Positions 53,342 to 64,000 of a stretch of DNA of 64,000 nt are shown here, piece by piece. Below the pieces are notes generated by a model. That model made no database searches, was not told where the DNA came from, and was given only the letters and a program-made list of their open reading frames with translations. How positions within the stretch are numbered: position 1 is the stretch's first letter; each line of letters begins with the position of its first letter. The translations under genes and the position numbers were made by a program. Location of the stretch: contig NZ_CP094669.1 of assembly GCF_022827545.1 (NCBI RefSeq), forward strand, positions 2,570,001-2,634,000. The letters are read 5' to 3'. The stretch comes from Hymenobacter tibetensis. Its GTDB lineage: Bacteria > Bacteroidota > Bacteroidia > Cytophagales > Hymenobacteraceae.

Positions 53342-53725
53342 CTACTCTTCTGTTTTGAAGCCGGCTCCTTTCAGGTCCTTGAAGCTGCCGGCATTCACTA
53401 CGTGTTTGAAGCCCGCTTCCTGCATGAGCGTATTGGTTTTGCCGCTGCGGTTGCCGGAGGCGCAGTACAGAACATAAGTGTTTGACTTGTCGAGCTTGGC
53501 CACCTGCGCGGGAAAATCAGGAGCACGAAAATCGAGGTTCTCGGCACCCTGTAGGTGGCCCGCAGCGAATTCAGCGGGAGTACGCACGTCCAGCAAAACG
53601 GTACGGCGCTTCTTCAGCAGCTTTGCCACTTTCGGGCCAGGCGTGAAAGGCGGTGCGGCCTGAGCAAAGGCGGACTGGTGCAGGCCGAACAGGCCAAGCA
53701 CCACCAGCAGCAGAAAGCGGGCCAT
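53342..53725 (-). CDS. Exported rhodanese-domain protein
   Basis: 127 aa from the ATG at 53725. Signal peptide about 1-21 (LGLFGLHQSAFAQ). A single rhodanese domain follows: LLDVRTPAEFAAGHLQGAEN and the active-site loop YCASGNRSGK, with the catalytic Cys and the CxxxxxR loop intact. It likely handles sulfane sulfur in the periplasm. A start four codons upstream (ATG 53737) is possible. Single gene. Confidence 0.88.
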   Translation of the reverse strand: MARFLLLVVLGLFGLHQSAFAQAAPPFTPGPKVAKLLKKRRTVLLDVRTPAEFAAGHLQGAENLDFRAPDFPAQVAKLDKSNTYVLYCASGNRSGKTNTLMQEAGFKHVVNAGSFKDLKGAGFKTEE

Positions 53726-53914
53726 GGGATAAAGCATCAAAGTGAAAGTAGGAGAGGGGGCGCCCGGTAGGCGCTATAGCCAAAATGTTGGCCACCGGTA
53801 CTCCCGGGTGCATACTCCCCGAGTGGTCAGGGAGGAATTTGTGACTGCTACGCGGTAGTCAGACTAATCCAGTCGTGAAAGTATGCAACCCGGGAGGCCG
53901 GTATTTTGAGGGCA

Positions 53915-56245
<2,331 letters not shown>

Positions 56246-56275
56246 CTAAGCGAGCCGGGGCGGCTAGCGCCTAGG

Positions 56276-56794
56276 CTATAATTTGTCGGTTACCAAAACC
56301 CCATCCGCCTCAAAGTTCAGCTGCTCTTCGGCTTTGGTAATGGCGGTTACTTCCTCGGCGGACTTGCCGGCATCCTTGGCGTAGTGTTGCAAATCGGAAA
56401 CGGGCACCTCTTCGCGGTGGGCCCAGCCATTGATGACAACGGTTTTGCCGGCTATGTCCTTGGGTACAAAAAACGCATAGTCTTTGAAGCGGACCCGCAT
56501 TTCCTTGCCCTCAGGCGTTTTCATGGTTAGCCAGCAGCCCTTGGCCTGGCATACGGCATCGGCGGTACCTACTAGCTTCACCTGTGCCGAGTCCTTGTCG
56601 CCGAGCACTTGTTGTAGCTCGGAAAGCGGCTTGGCTCCTTCCATCGAAACTGCCGTGCCGTAGGTTTTGCCTCCGGCCTCGGCCGCAACGGCTGGAGTTG
56701 GCTTGGCAGCACTAGCCGTGTCGGTAGCGGGCGTCGACTGGCAGGCGCTCAACGAGGCAATGGCAGCGGCTAAAGCAAAAATATTGGTAGTCAT
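56276..56794 (-). CDS. DUF4920 lipoprotein
   Basis: 172 aa from the ATG at 56794. Lipobox LSAC (AIASLSACQS). The DUF4920 core has GKTYGTAVSM, VCQAKGCWLTM (two Cys) and FKDYAFFVPKDIAGKTVVINGWA. The family is typical of Bacteroidota; function is unknown, though the Cys pair suggests metal or redox chemistry. An upstream ATG at 56821 would precede the signal sequence by nine residues. It is 79 nt downstream of the TapB-like gene in the same direction, so they may be cotranscribed. Confidence 0.85.
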   Translation of the reverse strand: MTTNIFALAAAIASLSACQSTPATDTASAAKPTPAVAAEAGGKTYGTAVSMEGAKPLSELQQVLGDKDSAQVKLVGTADAVCQAKGCWLTMKTPEGKEMRVRFKDYAFFVPKDIAGKTVVINGWAHREEVPVSDLQHYAKDAGKSAEEVTAITKAEEQLNFEADGVLVTDKL

Positions 56795-56873
56795 ATGGTT
56801 GGGCAGTGAAGTCAAACACAATTACAGCCCTGAAATTACGATTTTTTGCGGCTAGTTCTTCTTGCTGCGGCGG

Positions 56874-57701
56874 CTATTGCGTGGAGGAGTTGAGCGCCGC
56901 CAACTCTCGCACCTGCGCAACCTTGCCATTCTTGCCATAAATCTCCGTGCGAACAATGCCCACGCCAGGGGCATAGTAGTCTACTTGCTTAACGGTTGTG
57001 CGCATGGCCATATCGGGGCGGGGCACGGTGGCGCTTTCCCGGATGGCTTCCACTTTGTAGCAGGAAAAAGTGCCGGCCGGCGTGGTGAGAGAAGTAGGGC
57101 CACCCACCACGCGCCGCTTACGCAGCGTGGTGCTCACCGTGGCAATACTCACCACCGAGCTGCTTACTTGTACAGTAATACCGCCGTCGGGCAAGGTGGT
57201 GCCAATAGTTGGTTGGTGGGGCCAAGCAACCGGGGTGGGGGAGTACACCAGTTTCCGGTCGCGGAAGGAGCGTAAAGCATCGGTGTTGAGTTCCGCTAGT
57301 CCGTCGGTGAAGCACGTATCTCGACGGCTACGAAATGTGAGGTCCTGGAGGCGCACCAAGGCATTTTTCTTGTCATAAAGCCCGCTCTTCAACGAGGTCC
57401 GGTACTCCATGACCTTCCGTTTCTTGCTCTCCTCCCGCTCCCCGCTGGCCAGCGTCACTACGCGCTGCCGTAGTTCTCCGCTCGGCTTGCCCGCTGCATC
57501 GGCAATCCGATAAATAAGTTCGGTGTTATCGGCCATGCCAAACGGGTGATTAACGTTGGCGGCTGGCGCAGGGGCCATCAACGTTGTGTCGGCGGCGCGG
57601 GGTCGTGGCGTGGTGCTAAGCGCAGTGTCCTGGGTTTGTTGATCGGCGGTAACAAGCAGGACCTGAAGCAGTAGAGAAGAGCTGAAGGAGGCGGCAAGCA
57701 T
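56874..57701 (-). CDS. Exported protein resembling DUF3108/TapB
   Basis: 275 aa. Short hydrophobic N-terminus (about 1-19), then a Thr/Ala/Pro-rich segment and a beta-rich domain with LIYRIADAAGKPSGELRQRV, PTPVAWPHQPTIGTTLPDGG and TTPAGTFSCYKVEAIRES, the last close to the DUF3108/TapB signature. VDYYAPGVGIVRTEIYGKNGK near the C-terminus also fits. Likely periplasmic; role unknown. Confidence 0.75.
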   Translation of the reverse strand: MLAASFSSSLLLQVLLVTADQQTQDTALSTTPRPRAADTTLMAPAPAANVNHPFGMADNTELIYRIADAAGKPSGELRQRVVTLASGEREESKKRKVMEYRTSLKSGLYDKKNALVRLQDLTFRSRRDTCFTDGLAELNTDALRSFRDRKLVYSPTPVAWPHQPTIGTTLPDGGITVQVSSSVVSIATVSTTLRKRRVVGGPTSLTTPAGTFSCYKVEAIRESATVPRPDMAMRTTVKQVDYYAPGVGIVRTEIYGKNGKVAQVRELAALNSSTQ

Positions 57702-57943
57702 AGGAGTGGGGAAGAGGTAGTGTTGTGTTTGAGCCTGAATACGCAGTTGAGCTTAAATAAGATTACGGTATTATTAGCGAAACCGAATTTTAAGTTTTGC
57801 ACCAGCTTTGCCAGCGAATTGCGACGCCTGCTCGGCTACGAAACCAGCGCGCACGTAACTTGCGCCCGAGCTAGCCGTTTCCAATAACCCTGCCAGTCCA
57901 ACGGCTTGTCTTGTTCCCTATCATCCACCTCTTTGTTTAGCGT

Positions 57944-58204
57944 ATGCCTGATTCAACCCAACAATCCACTTCCTGGGCCGACACGGCCGCTTCTTTGCTT
58001 TCCAAGCTTTCGGGTGGAGTGGAATTGGCAGTAGCCTTCGACCAAATGGAGCTACAGGTGCCCAATCCTCAAAACCCAGCGGCCCCCGCTACCACGTGGA
58101 AGCTGAACGGTTCGTTGCGCATCCGCACCCGCGGCGAAAGCCCAGCCGCAACGCCCACCAGCCGTCCGGCAGTGCCTCCCGTTAGCCCTGATTCCCTTGG
58201 CTAA
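57944..58204 (+). CDS. N-terminal part of a split gene of unknown function
   Basis: 86 aa, from the ATG at 57944. Starts MPDSTQQSTSWADTAASLL, contains the beta-like segment VELAVAFDQMELQVPNPQNP and a Pro/Ala-rich end, and stops at TAA 58202-58204. It overlaps the next frame (58197-58541) in a different frame. Deleting one C from the CCC at 58194-58196 would fuse both into one ~200-residue protein. No family recognised. Confidence 0.55.
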   Translation: MPDSTQQSTSWADTAASLLSKLSGGVELAVAFDQMELQVPNPQNPAAPATTWKLNGSLRIRTRGESPAATPTSRPAVPPVSPDSLG

Positions 58205-58541
58205 CGCGCTGGAACTGGAGGCGAAGTTGGTGGTTACCTGGGACGGCGACGCCATCCAGGTGGCTGCCTCCGGCACCTACCTTATCGTTAATTTCCCCAA
58301 CCAGCGCGTACTCGACAAGCTCACCAGCGGCCCGCCTCAGAACCCGAATGCCCCTCCCAAACCGAAAAGCGCCACCAAGATTGACCCCATGCAGGAGCTT
58401 AACAACTTAGCGTTGCGCCTGGGGCTGGTGATGGACTTGCGGGTGGCTGGCAAAACGTACGTCACGTTCGGAACGGGCCGTAGCCCCAAAATCACGCTCA
58501 ACGCCGTGCTCGGAAAAATTGGCTCTTTTTTTCGGGGCTAG
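58197..58541 (+). CDS. C-terminal part of a split gene, or a separate TTG-start gene, of unknown function
   Basis: 114 aa from a TTG at 58197 inside the overlap with the preceding frame. It contains VVTWDGDAIQVAASGTYLIV and LGLVMDLRVAGKTYVTFGTG, two beta-rich stretches that resemble the VELAVAFDQ segment of the preceding frame. It has no signal peptide. It is either translationally coupled to 57944 or the second half of one frameshifted gene. Confidence 0.55.
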   Translation: MANALELEAKLVVTWDGDAIQVAASGTYLIVNFPNQRVLDKLTSGPPQNPNAPPKPKSATKIDPMQELNNLALRLGLVMDLRVAGKTYVTFGTGRSPKITLNAVLGKIGSFFRG

Positions 58542-58809
58542 TGCACTAGGAACACTCGGGACGGTGTTACGCTAGAGTAACAAGCAGTGCAAACTAGGCT
58601 CGTCGTTCGGTTTCAGGTTGGCGCTCATCAAAGCGCGACACTTGTTTTTTGCGGGGACAGCTGGAAAAGGCCGCAATTCTGATTGTCGGCTAGCAAGGCT
58701 TTTACGTATCTTGCTTTGAGGCATCTGGCTCCGGTGGTGTGGTTCTTTTCGGAACTAAAGGCCTGTGAATTGGTTTGCCAAAGACTTCGCTTTACTCCGC
58801 CACCGCGCA

Positions 58810-59454
58810 ATGAATTCCGATAAAGAACGCAAAGACAAAGTAGGTGCCAACCGACCGGCCTCGGCCTTCCAACGCATGGAGCGTGTGCCGCCCATGCTTA
58901 TGATGCTCTATCTAAGCTTGGTTGGCATTGGAGTGCTGTTTTTATTTCTGGTAGTAGCCTACGCTCAAACCCGATACATGGCCAACTTGCCCCGTGGCCT
59001 ACACCCGTTCCCGAAGTTCTTTTCCATTAGCACCATTGTGCTGCTGGTAAGTAGCTACACGCTGGCGCAAGCACCCCGCCTTTACCGCGCCGACGATGTG
59101 GCCAACCTGGCCCGCTGCCTGGGAGCCACGCTGCTGCTAGGCTGCATCTTCGCTGGCCTGCAAGTGCTGGGCTGGCGCGAGCTGATGACCCAGGGCGTGT
59201 TCTTCGACGGCATGGCCTCCGGTACCTACGTGTATCTGATTTCGGCCCTGCACGTCGCTCACTTACTGGGCGGCATGCTTTTCCTGTTGGCGCTGCTGCT
59301 CCGCACTCTACACGCCTCCCGCGACGCCGTGCGCACGCTGGTCTTCATTCGAAACCCGTACCGCCGTTTGCAGCTTCGCTTGCTGAGCATGTTCTGGCAC
59401 TTTATTGATGCCCTGTGGGTGGTGCTGTTCGTGGTGTTTGTGTTCATGTACTAA
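58810..59454 (+). CDS. Cytochrome c oxidase subunit III-like membrane protein
   Basis: 214 aa from the ATG at 58810. Five hydrophobic helices: about 30-55, 70-90, 105-125, 150-180 and 190-214. Features of heme-copper oxidase subunit III include HVAHLLGGMLFLLALLLR with its two His, and the C-terminal FWHFIDALWVVLFVVFVF, the latter a strong signature. Subunits I and II are not adjacent, so it is either a lone extra copy or part of a complex encoded elsewhere. A GTG 15 codons upstream is another possible start. Confidence 0.85.
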   Translation: MNSDKERKDKVGANRPASAFQRMERVPPMLMMLYLSLVGIGVLFLFLVVAYAQTRYMANLPRGLHPFPKFFSISTIVLLVSSYTLAQAPRLYRADDVANLARCLGATLLLGCIFAGLQVLGWRELMTQGVFFDGMASGTYVYLISALHVAHLLGGMLFLLALLLRTLHASRDAVRTLVFIRNPYRRLQLRLLSMFWHFIDALWVVLFVVFVFMY

Positions 59455-59473
59455 ACAGCTTTTCAATCTCTAT

Positions 59474-59511
59474 CAACAAAAAAGCCCGGTCGTAACCGGG
59501 CTTTTTTGTTG
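59474..59511. terminator. Bidirectional terminator, 16-bp perfect stem
   Basis: CAACAAAAAAGCCCGG at 59474-59489 pairs with CCGGGCTTTTTTGTTG at 59496-59511 around a 6-nt loop. It separates two converging genes. Confidence 0.9.
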
Positions 59512-59532
59512 GCATTGCGGCTGCAAAGCCGC

Positions 59533-61791
59533 TTAGCGTTCCAGCGTAATTGGCCCTTTGTATTTGCGGCCGTCGGTGAACTCAATCAGGTAGTAGTAAA
59601 CGCCAGCTACGCGCTGGTCGCCGTCCCACCGGAAGTTGCGGTCCTTGGATTCATACACCTGACTGCCCCAGCGGGAGAAGATCTTGATGCTGGCAAAACG
59701 GGAGTCGCAAAAGTCGGCTGGCAAGTCAGGGATGGAGAACGTAGCGTTGAGGTCGTCGCCGTTGGGGGTGAAAATATTGACGGGCTTGAATTCCGTGGCC
59801 TCGGGGCGGACAAGCTCGAAGCGCACCACACGGGTTTGCGGATTCGGCAGGCAAGTGGTTTCCTGAAGCTGGAACGTGACTTCCAGCGTCCTGTCCGGTA
59901 AGCTGATGGCCGCACAGTTGGCATCCCAGCGGAAAGTACCTGCTGCCTGCCCGTTGCCGTTGGTTGGGCGGAAGCTCATGCCCGCCTCGGCTAGCTCGAA
60001 GCCGTTACCCGTTGCCGTCATCACTAACTGGTCCTGGTCGATATCAATGCCATCAAAGGTTGCCTCGAATACGCCTCCCAATGGCCGCCGAATAACGAGT
60101 GGTGGGTCGGTGGCGCTAGTGGAAGCTGGGACTTGGAGCGAGGTAAGCACTGGCGGAGCATTCTTGTATTCCACCTGAATGGGCACGGTAAGCGTAACGA
60201 CCTGCGGCTCGTTGCAGGGGCCGGCTGAAGCTAAAAACCGGAATTCGTGCAAGGGTCGGCCCGCTGCCCGGCAATCAACGCGCCACGAGAAGCGGCCCCG
60301 TATCTGGCTGCCATTAACGCCCTGGGTGAAAGTGGCACCTACGTCGGCCGGTTGGAAACCCACTCCCGCCATAGTCAACGACACCGGGTCGCTGTCGGGG
60401 TCAGAGCCCGTTACATCAAATACTATCAGGTCGCCGATGCGGGCGCGTAGGGGCAGGGCAGGGCCGGCGGTGGTAAGCAGGGCCGGCGGACTGTTAGGGT
60501 CGGGCTGCGCCGTGAAAGCTACCCGCACCGTATCGCGCTTGGGCAGGCTGCACCCATCATCCGACACTATTAAATCCAGCAAATACACTTGCCCGCGGGT
60601 GTTGAAGCAGGTGGGGAAGCAGAGCTGTGATACCAGCGTATCAGGAGCACCCGGAGTTTTGATTGTGCCTTGGGTGATGCTGAAGGCCGGCAGCAACGAG
60701 GCCGGAAAATTGACGGCCCGCAAACTCAAGGACAGCCGAGAAGGAGAGTCGGGGTCGGTGAAGCGCAGGTTCAGGCAGCGGCTGGCACCTGGCCGCAGCC
60801 GTAGCGTATCCAAGCCTTCCCGGTAGACACTAGTAGCTGTGGCGGCCCGCACCGTCATGCTGGGTGCGGCGTTTGGGGTGCAGGTAACCACTTTCAACTG
60901 AAAGTCGCGCCGCGTTTCTCCAATCTTAATGCCTGCTCGGTATTCCGAACACCGGATGCCGAATACAAACAAACCCACCACGGAAGGGCGTACTTGCAGC
61001 CGGCCCGTCGCCCGGTTGATGGTCAGGGTAGGCGTACCCGGAATCTGGTTTAATTCGTTGCGGCCAAGCCCCCAGTTGATTTCCCGATAGGGCAGCGGAG
61101 CAGCTACTGCAGGCTTGGGAACACCAGGCGTGGAGTTGCCATTCAGGGGCGTAACTAGGTCGTATTGCAACGAGTCGCCGTCGGCGTCCTGGCCCCCGAA
61201 ATCATAGGTAAATAGTTCTCCGCGGCAAGCGTAGTCACCGAGGGCTGGGAAGATGCGGGGGGTGGAGTCGCGGAAGGGCTGGCCGTTGCGAACTACGGCC
61301 GGAAACTCCAGGTAGAAGGTTTGGCCCGCGTCACCTGGGCTCTGGATGTTGCTGATGGCGTTGTTGCGGCAGCAGCGCTCCACCGCCGCATAGTAGCCAG
61401 CCGTGCTGTTGAAGCGGTTGGCCGGCAGTTCAATCCGCGCCGAGTACACCAGCCGTCGCGTAACCAACGACGAAGTAGAAGAGCAAGATGGGTTGGTGTA
61501 GTTGACCAGGGTGTTCGAGGTGAGCGGCATCACCAGATTCTGCATCCGGTTGTTGTTGGCCTTGTCAAAAACGCTAACCGTCAAGTCGTTGTCTAGCGCC
61601 CCGGCGTTGCCGAAAAGCGCGTCGAAGTAGAGATTAAGAGTAATCTGATAGGTGGAACCCGACACGTATTGCAAGTCCATTTCACCGCCCACAATGTGCG
61701 TAGCGCTAGCCGCCCGGCTTACTACAGACAACAGGAGCGTTAAAAGCAATAGGGTTGGTAACCGGCGAACAGACTGTAAAACTTGGATCAT
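59533..61791 (-). CDS. Large secreted protein with T9SS type B (gliding motility-associated) C-terminal domain
   Basis: 752 aa from the ATG at 61791. Signal peptide about 1-29 (ending SRAASATH). THIVGGEMDLQYVSG begins a beta-sandwich repeat region of about 500 residues with Asp-rich loops (GSDPDSDPVSL, FDGIDIDQDQL). The C-terminal ~85 residues carry FKPVNIFTPNGDDLNATFSI and FSRWGSQVYESKDRNFRWDG, the CHU_C/T9SS type B signature, which directs the protein through the type IX system to the surface or medium. It may be an adhesin. Single gene; an ATG at 61803 is another possible start. Confidence 0.9.
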   Translation of the reverse strand: MIQVLQSVRRLPTLLLLTLLLSVVSRAASATHIVGGEMDLQYVSGSTYQITLNLYFDALFGNAGALDNDLTVSVFDKANNNRMQNLVMPLTSNTLVNYTNPSCSSTSSLVTRRLVYSARIELPANRFNSTAGYYAAVERCCRNNAISNIQSPGDAGQTFYLEFPAVVRNGQPFRDSTPRIFPALGDYACRGELFTYDFGGQDADGDSLQYDLVTPLNGNSTPGVPKPAVAAPLPYREINWGLGRNELNQIPGTPTLTINRATGRLQVRPSVVGLFVFGIRCSEYRAGIKIGETRRDFQLKVVTCTPNAAPSMTVRAATATSVYREGLDTLRLRPGASRCLNLRFTDPDSPSRLSLSLRAVNFPASLLPAFSITQGTIKTPGAPDTLVSQLCFPTCFNTRGQVYLLDLIVSDDGCSLPKRDTVRVAFTAQPDPNSPPALLTTAGPALPLRARIGDLIVFDVTGSDPDSDPVSLTMAGVGFQPADVGATFTQGVNGSQIRGRFSWRVDCRAAGRPLHEFRFLASAGPCNEPQVVTLTVPIQVEYKNAPPVLTSLQVPASTSATDPPLVIRRPLGGVFEATFDGIDIDQDQLVMTATGNGFELAEAGMSFRPTNGNGQAAGTFRWDANCAAISLPDRTLEVTFQLQETTCLPNPQTRVVRFELVRPEATEFKPVNIFTPNGDDLNATFSIPDLPADFCDSRFASIKIFSRWGSQVYESKDRNFRWDGDQRVAGVYYYLIEFTDGRKYKGPITLER

Positions 61792-61965
61792 AGAAAGAAG
61801 CATTTTTTTATATGCAACGGGGTAGGCAGAACGGCATCCTAAATATACAACCTGAGCGAGTGAACCTGTTGATGCAAGCACTCAGTTTGTGCAAGAGGGT
61901 GTGTATCTTGCTGAACGCCCTAGCACTGGGCCCCGCTACCGCCATCTCATTCAGTCTTACTTTCT

Positions 61966-63978
61966 ATGAAACGTCTTTACTTTCTGGTAATCAGTTTGTT
62001 GTTGGTTGCGCCCGCCCTGCAGGCGCAGGATGCGGCTTCGTCTTCGGACGCCTCTGAGCTCAACAGCAATGCCGCCTTTAGCTGCGCCCGCGCCCATGTG
62101 CAGGCAGCCTCGCGCCAGCCTAGCACCACGGTGCGGCACCGCCAGAAAATGGACCGGTACGATGTGAAGTACTACAAGCTCGATATAGCGCTGGAAAACA
62201 ACTCGCGCAACGTGAGCGGCTCGGTGCGGATGCTGGCCCGCACCCTCGCGCAGCCTCTCGATTCCGTGGCCTTCGAGTTGTACCCCACCTTCACCATTGA
62301 CTCCGTGGTGGTGAATGGCCGCCGCTCCACCGGCCTACGCCGCGTGGGCTCCGACGCAACGGCGGCTATTCCGCAAGGCATACCCGCTACTACGTTGTTC
62401 ACAACCCTTATCTATTACCGCGGTACGGCCCCGAACGGGTCGTCGGCCGCCATTGGGAATGCGCTGAATACGCGCTTTGTAAACAATTACGGGGTGAATG
62501 TTACGTGGAGCCTTTCCGAGCCCTTTTCGGCCCATGAGTGGTGGCCCTGCAAGCAGGTGCTCACCGACAAGGCCGATTCGCTGGATGTGTGGGTGACGAC
62601 GAGCAGCATAAACAAAGTAGGGTCCAACGGGACGTTGCAGCGCGTCACGGCCCTGCCCAATAGCAAGAGCCGCTACGAGTGGAAGCACCGGGTGAAGCCA
62701 ATTGCCTACTACCTGGTATCCGTGGCTGTGGCTCCCTACATCGAGTACACCAACTACGCCAACCCGGCGGGTGGCCCCCAGATTCCGATTGTGAACTACG
62801 TATACAACCAAACGGCCCTCACCAATTTTCAGGCTGAAATTGACCGTACGCCCGGCTTCATTGAAAACTTTTCCAGCTTGGTTGGGCTCTACCCCTTTGC
62901 CAGCGAGAAGTACGGCCACAGCATGGCCCCATTGGGTGGCGGCATGGAACACCAAACCATGACCACGCAAGACGGCTTCACCTTCACGCTAACGGCCCAC
63001 GAACTGTTCCACCAATGGTTTGGCGACAACGTGACCTGCGCCTCCTGGGAGGATATCTGGCTGAACGAAGGCTTTGCTTCCTATGGCGAATACATCTCGC
63101 TCAACCGGTTTGCTACTCCCACTGCGGCCCGGCAATGGATGGATTATGCGCACACCAATACCATGCAAAGTGCCGGTGGCAGCGTTCGGGTGCTTGATAC
63201 CACCAACGTGAACCGCATTTTCGATGGCCGCCTCAGCTACAGGAAAGGAGCAACCGTGGTGCATATGCTGCGGTACCTGTTAAACGACGACGACAAGTTC
63301 TACCGAGCATTACGCACCTTCCAGACCACCTACAGCGGACGCACGGCCCGTACCATCGACCTGCAGCGCGTCTTCGAAGCCGAAGCCGGCCGGCCGCTAC
63401 AGTACTTTTTCGATCAGTGGTATGCCGGCCAGGGCTTCCCTACGTTTAATATACGCTGGAATCAGGTTGGCCAGACCTTCTATCTGCAAACCACCGAAGC
63501 GGTGAGTATGCCCGCCGTGACGCCCTTCTTCGATACCGAGCTTGACTACCAGCTCACTTTCACCGACAACACCACGCAAATTTTGCGGCTGCGCCAAAGC
63601 CAGCAAGTGTCATTGTTCAGCGTACCCGTCAGCAAAACCATTGCCAGCATCACCATCGACCCCAATCAGTGGGTGCTCAACGGCAACGGAACCACATTGC
63701 GCGACAATACGCTAGTTTTAAGCGCCAACGTGGCAGCGCAGGGCACTCGGCTTACTGTCTACCCCAACCCCTGCCGCGAAACCTTGATGCTAGCTGACTT
63801 AACGGCTCGTGCCGTTGCCGAGGTTACGGATGCTACTGGCCGCGTACTGCTCCGCCAAGCGGTTGACCCCCTCAAGGCCCAGCTAGATACGCGCAGCCTA
63901 GCCGCCGGTCTGTACCACCTGCGCCTCACCGGCTCGAACGGCACGGTGTCGTTGGCTAGGTTCGTTAAGGAACAATAG
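61966..63978 (+). CDS. M1-family metallopeptidase with T9SS type A sorting domain
   Basis: 670 aa. Signal peptide about 1-21 (LLLVAPALQAQ). The M1 domain has the exopeptidase motif variant GGGMEHQTM, the zinc site HELFH (H345, E346, H349) and the third ligand E368 in WLNEGFASY. The C-terminal ~75 residues form a T9SS type A sorting domain: LTVYPNPCRETLMLADL and LAAGLYHLRL, ending VSLARFVKEQ. It is therefore a secreted aminopeptidase handled by the type IX system. It is divergent from the gene at 59533, another T9SS cargo. Confidence 0.95.
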   Translation: MKRLYFLVISLLLVAPALQAQDAASSSDASELNSNAAFSCARAHVQAASRQPSTTVRHRQKMDRYDVKYYKLDIALENNSRNVSGSVRMLARTLAQPLDSVAFELYPTFTIDSVVVNGRRSTGLRRVGSDATAAIPQGIPATTLFTTLIYYRGTAPNGSSAAIGNALNTRFVNNYGVNVTWSLSEPFSAHEWWPCKQVLTDKADSLDVWVTTSSINKVGSNGTLQRVTALPNSKSRYEWKHRVKPIAYYLVSVAVAPYIEYTNYANPAGGPQIPIVNYVYNQTALTNFQAEIDRTPGFIENFSSLVGLYPFASEKYGHSMAPLGGGMEHQTMTTQDGFTFTLTAHELFHQWFGDNVTCASWEDIWLNEGFASYGEYISLNRFATPTAARQWMDYAHTNTMQSAGGSVRVLDTTNVNRIFDGRLSYRKGATVVHMLRYLLNDDDKFYRALRTFQTTYSGRTARTIDLQRVFEAEAGRPLQYFFDQWYAGQGFPTFNIRWNQVGQTFYLQTTEAVSMPAVTPFFDTELDYQLTFTDNTTQILRLRQSQQVSLFSVPVSKTIASITIDPNQWVLNGNGTTLRDNTLVLSANVAAQGTRLTVYPNPCRETLMLADLTARAVAEVTDATGRVLLRQAVDPLKAQLDTRSLAAGLYHLRLTGSNGTVSLARFVKEQ

Positions 63979-64000
63979 GCTGTTGCAACGCCCTGATTGC

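Overview
The window is chromosomal DNA from a GC-rich member of the Bacteroidota, most likely a Hymenobacter-like cytophagale; the genus is inferred. Lineage marks read directly are a type A and a type B type IX secretion (T9SS) sorting domain, an OMP_b-brl_3 type outer-membrane receptor, LytS/LytTR signalling, a DUF4920 lipoprotein, many lipoproteins, and repeated TAnnTTTG boxes (the Bacteroidota -7 promoter element) just upstream of start codons. I found no tRNA, rRNA, CRISPR array, insertion sequence or prophage. Conserved housekeeping genes (mrp partial, dnaG, proC, ribBA, surE, dapA, ligA) are scattered among lineage-specific membrane and secreted proteins.

Layout. 1-11.6 kb: 5' part of mrp; a LytTR regulator with one intact and one degenerate LytS-type kinase; an outer-membrane receptor; primase; two GT4 glycosyltransferases. 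12-25.2 kb: a HAD phosphatase overlapping a UbiA enzyme of the decaprenyl-phosphate phosphoribosyltransferase type, proC, ribBA, an ABC-2 exporter, an M14 peptidase, uxuA, DoxX, surE. 25.3-30.5 kb: an OmpR-type two-component system and a two-gene quaternary-amine ABC importer whose binding domain is fused to the permease with its two halves in swapped order. 30.7-45.3 kb: DUF1028, histidine phosphatase and M28 peptidase genes, a small AT-hook-like protein, an OmpA lipoprotein, an S8 protease with a barrel-like partner, an M23 endopeptidase, a membrane-anchored XRE regulator, a two-lobed aspartyl-protease-like protein, and an HMG-CoA-lyase/membrane protein/Fe-S protein run. 45.4-53.1 kb: dapA, then what looks like an exopolysaccharide making and processing locus: NodB deacetylase lipoprotein, BcsA-like GT2 synthase with a catalytically dead GH26-like tail, glycoside hydrolase lipoprotein, beta-helix protein. 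53.3-64 kb: rhodanese, ligA, DUF4920, a split small gene, a lone oxidase subunit III-like protein, and two T9SS cargo proteins.

Main points for a second look: the permuted binding domain in the betaine-type transporter, the LytS pseudokinase paired with an active kinase, the GT2 synthase with a dead GH26-like tail in a compact polysaccharide locus, the tandem-lobed bacterial aspartyl protease, and several perfect palindromic elements between genes. Where domain family names are given they rest on motif recognition by eye, not on database searches.
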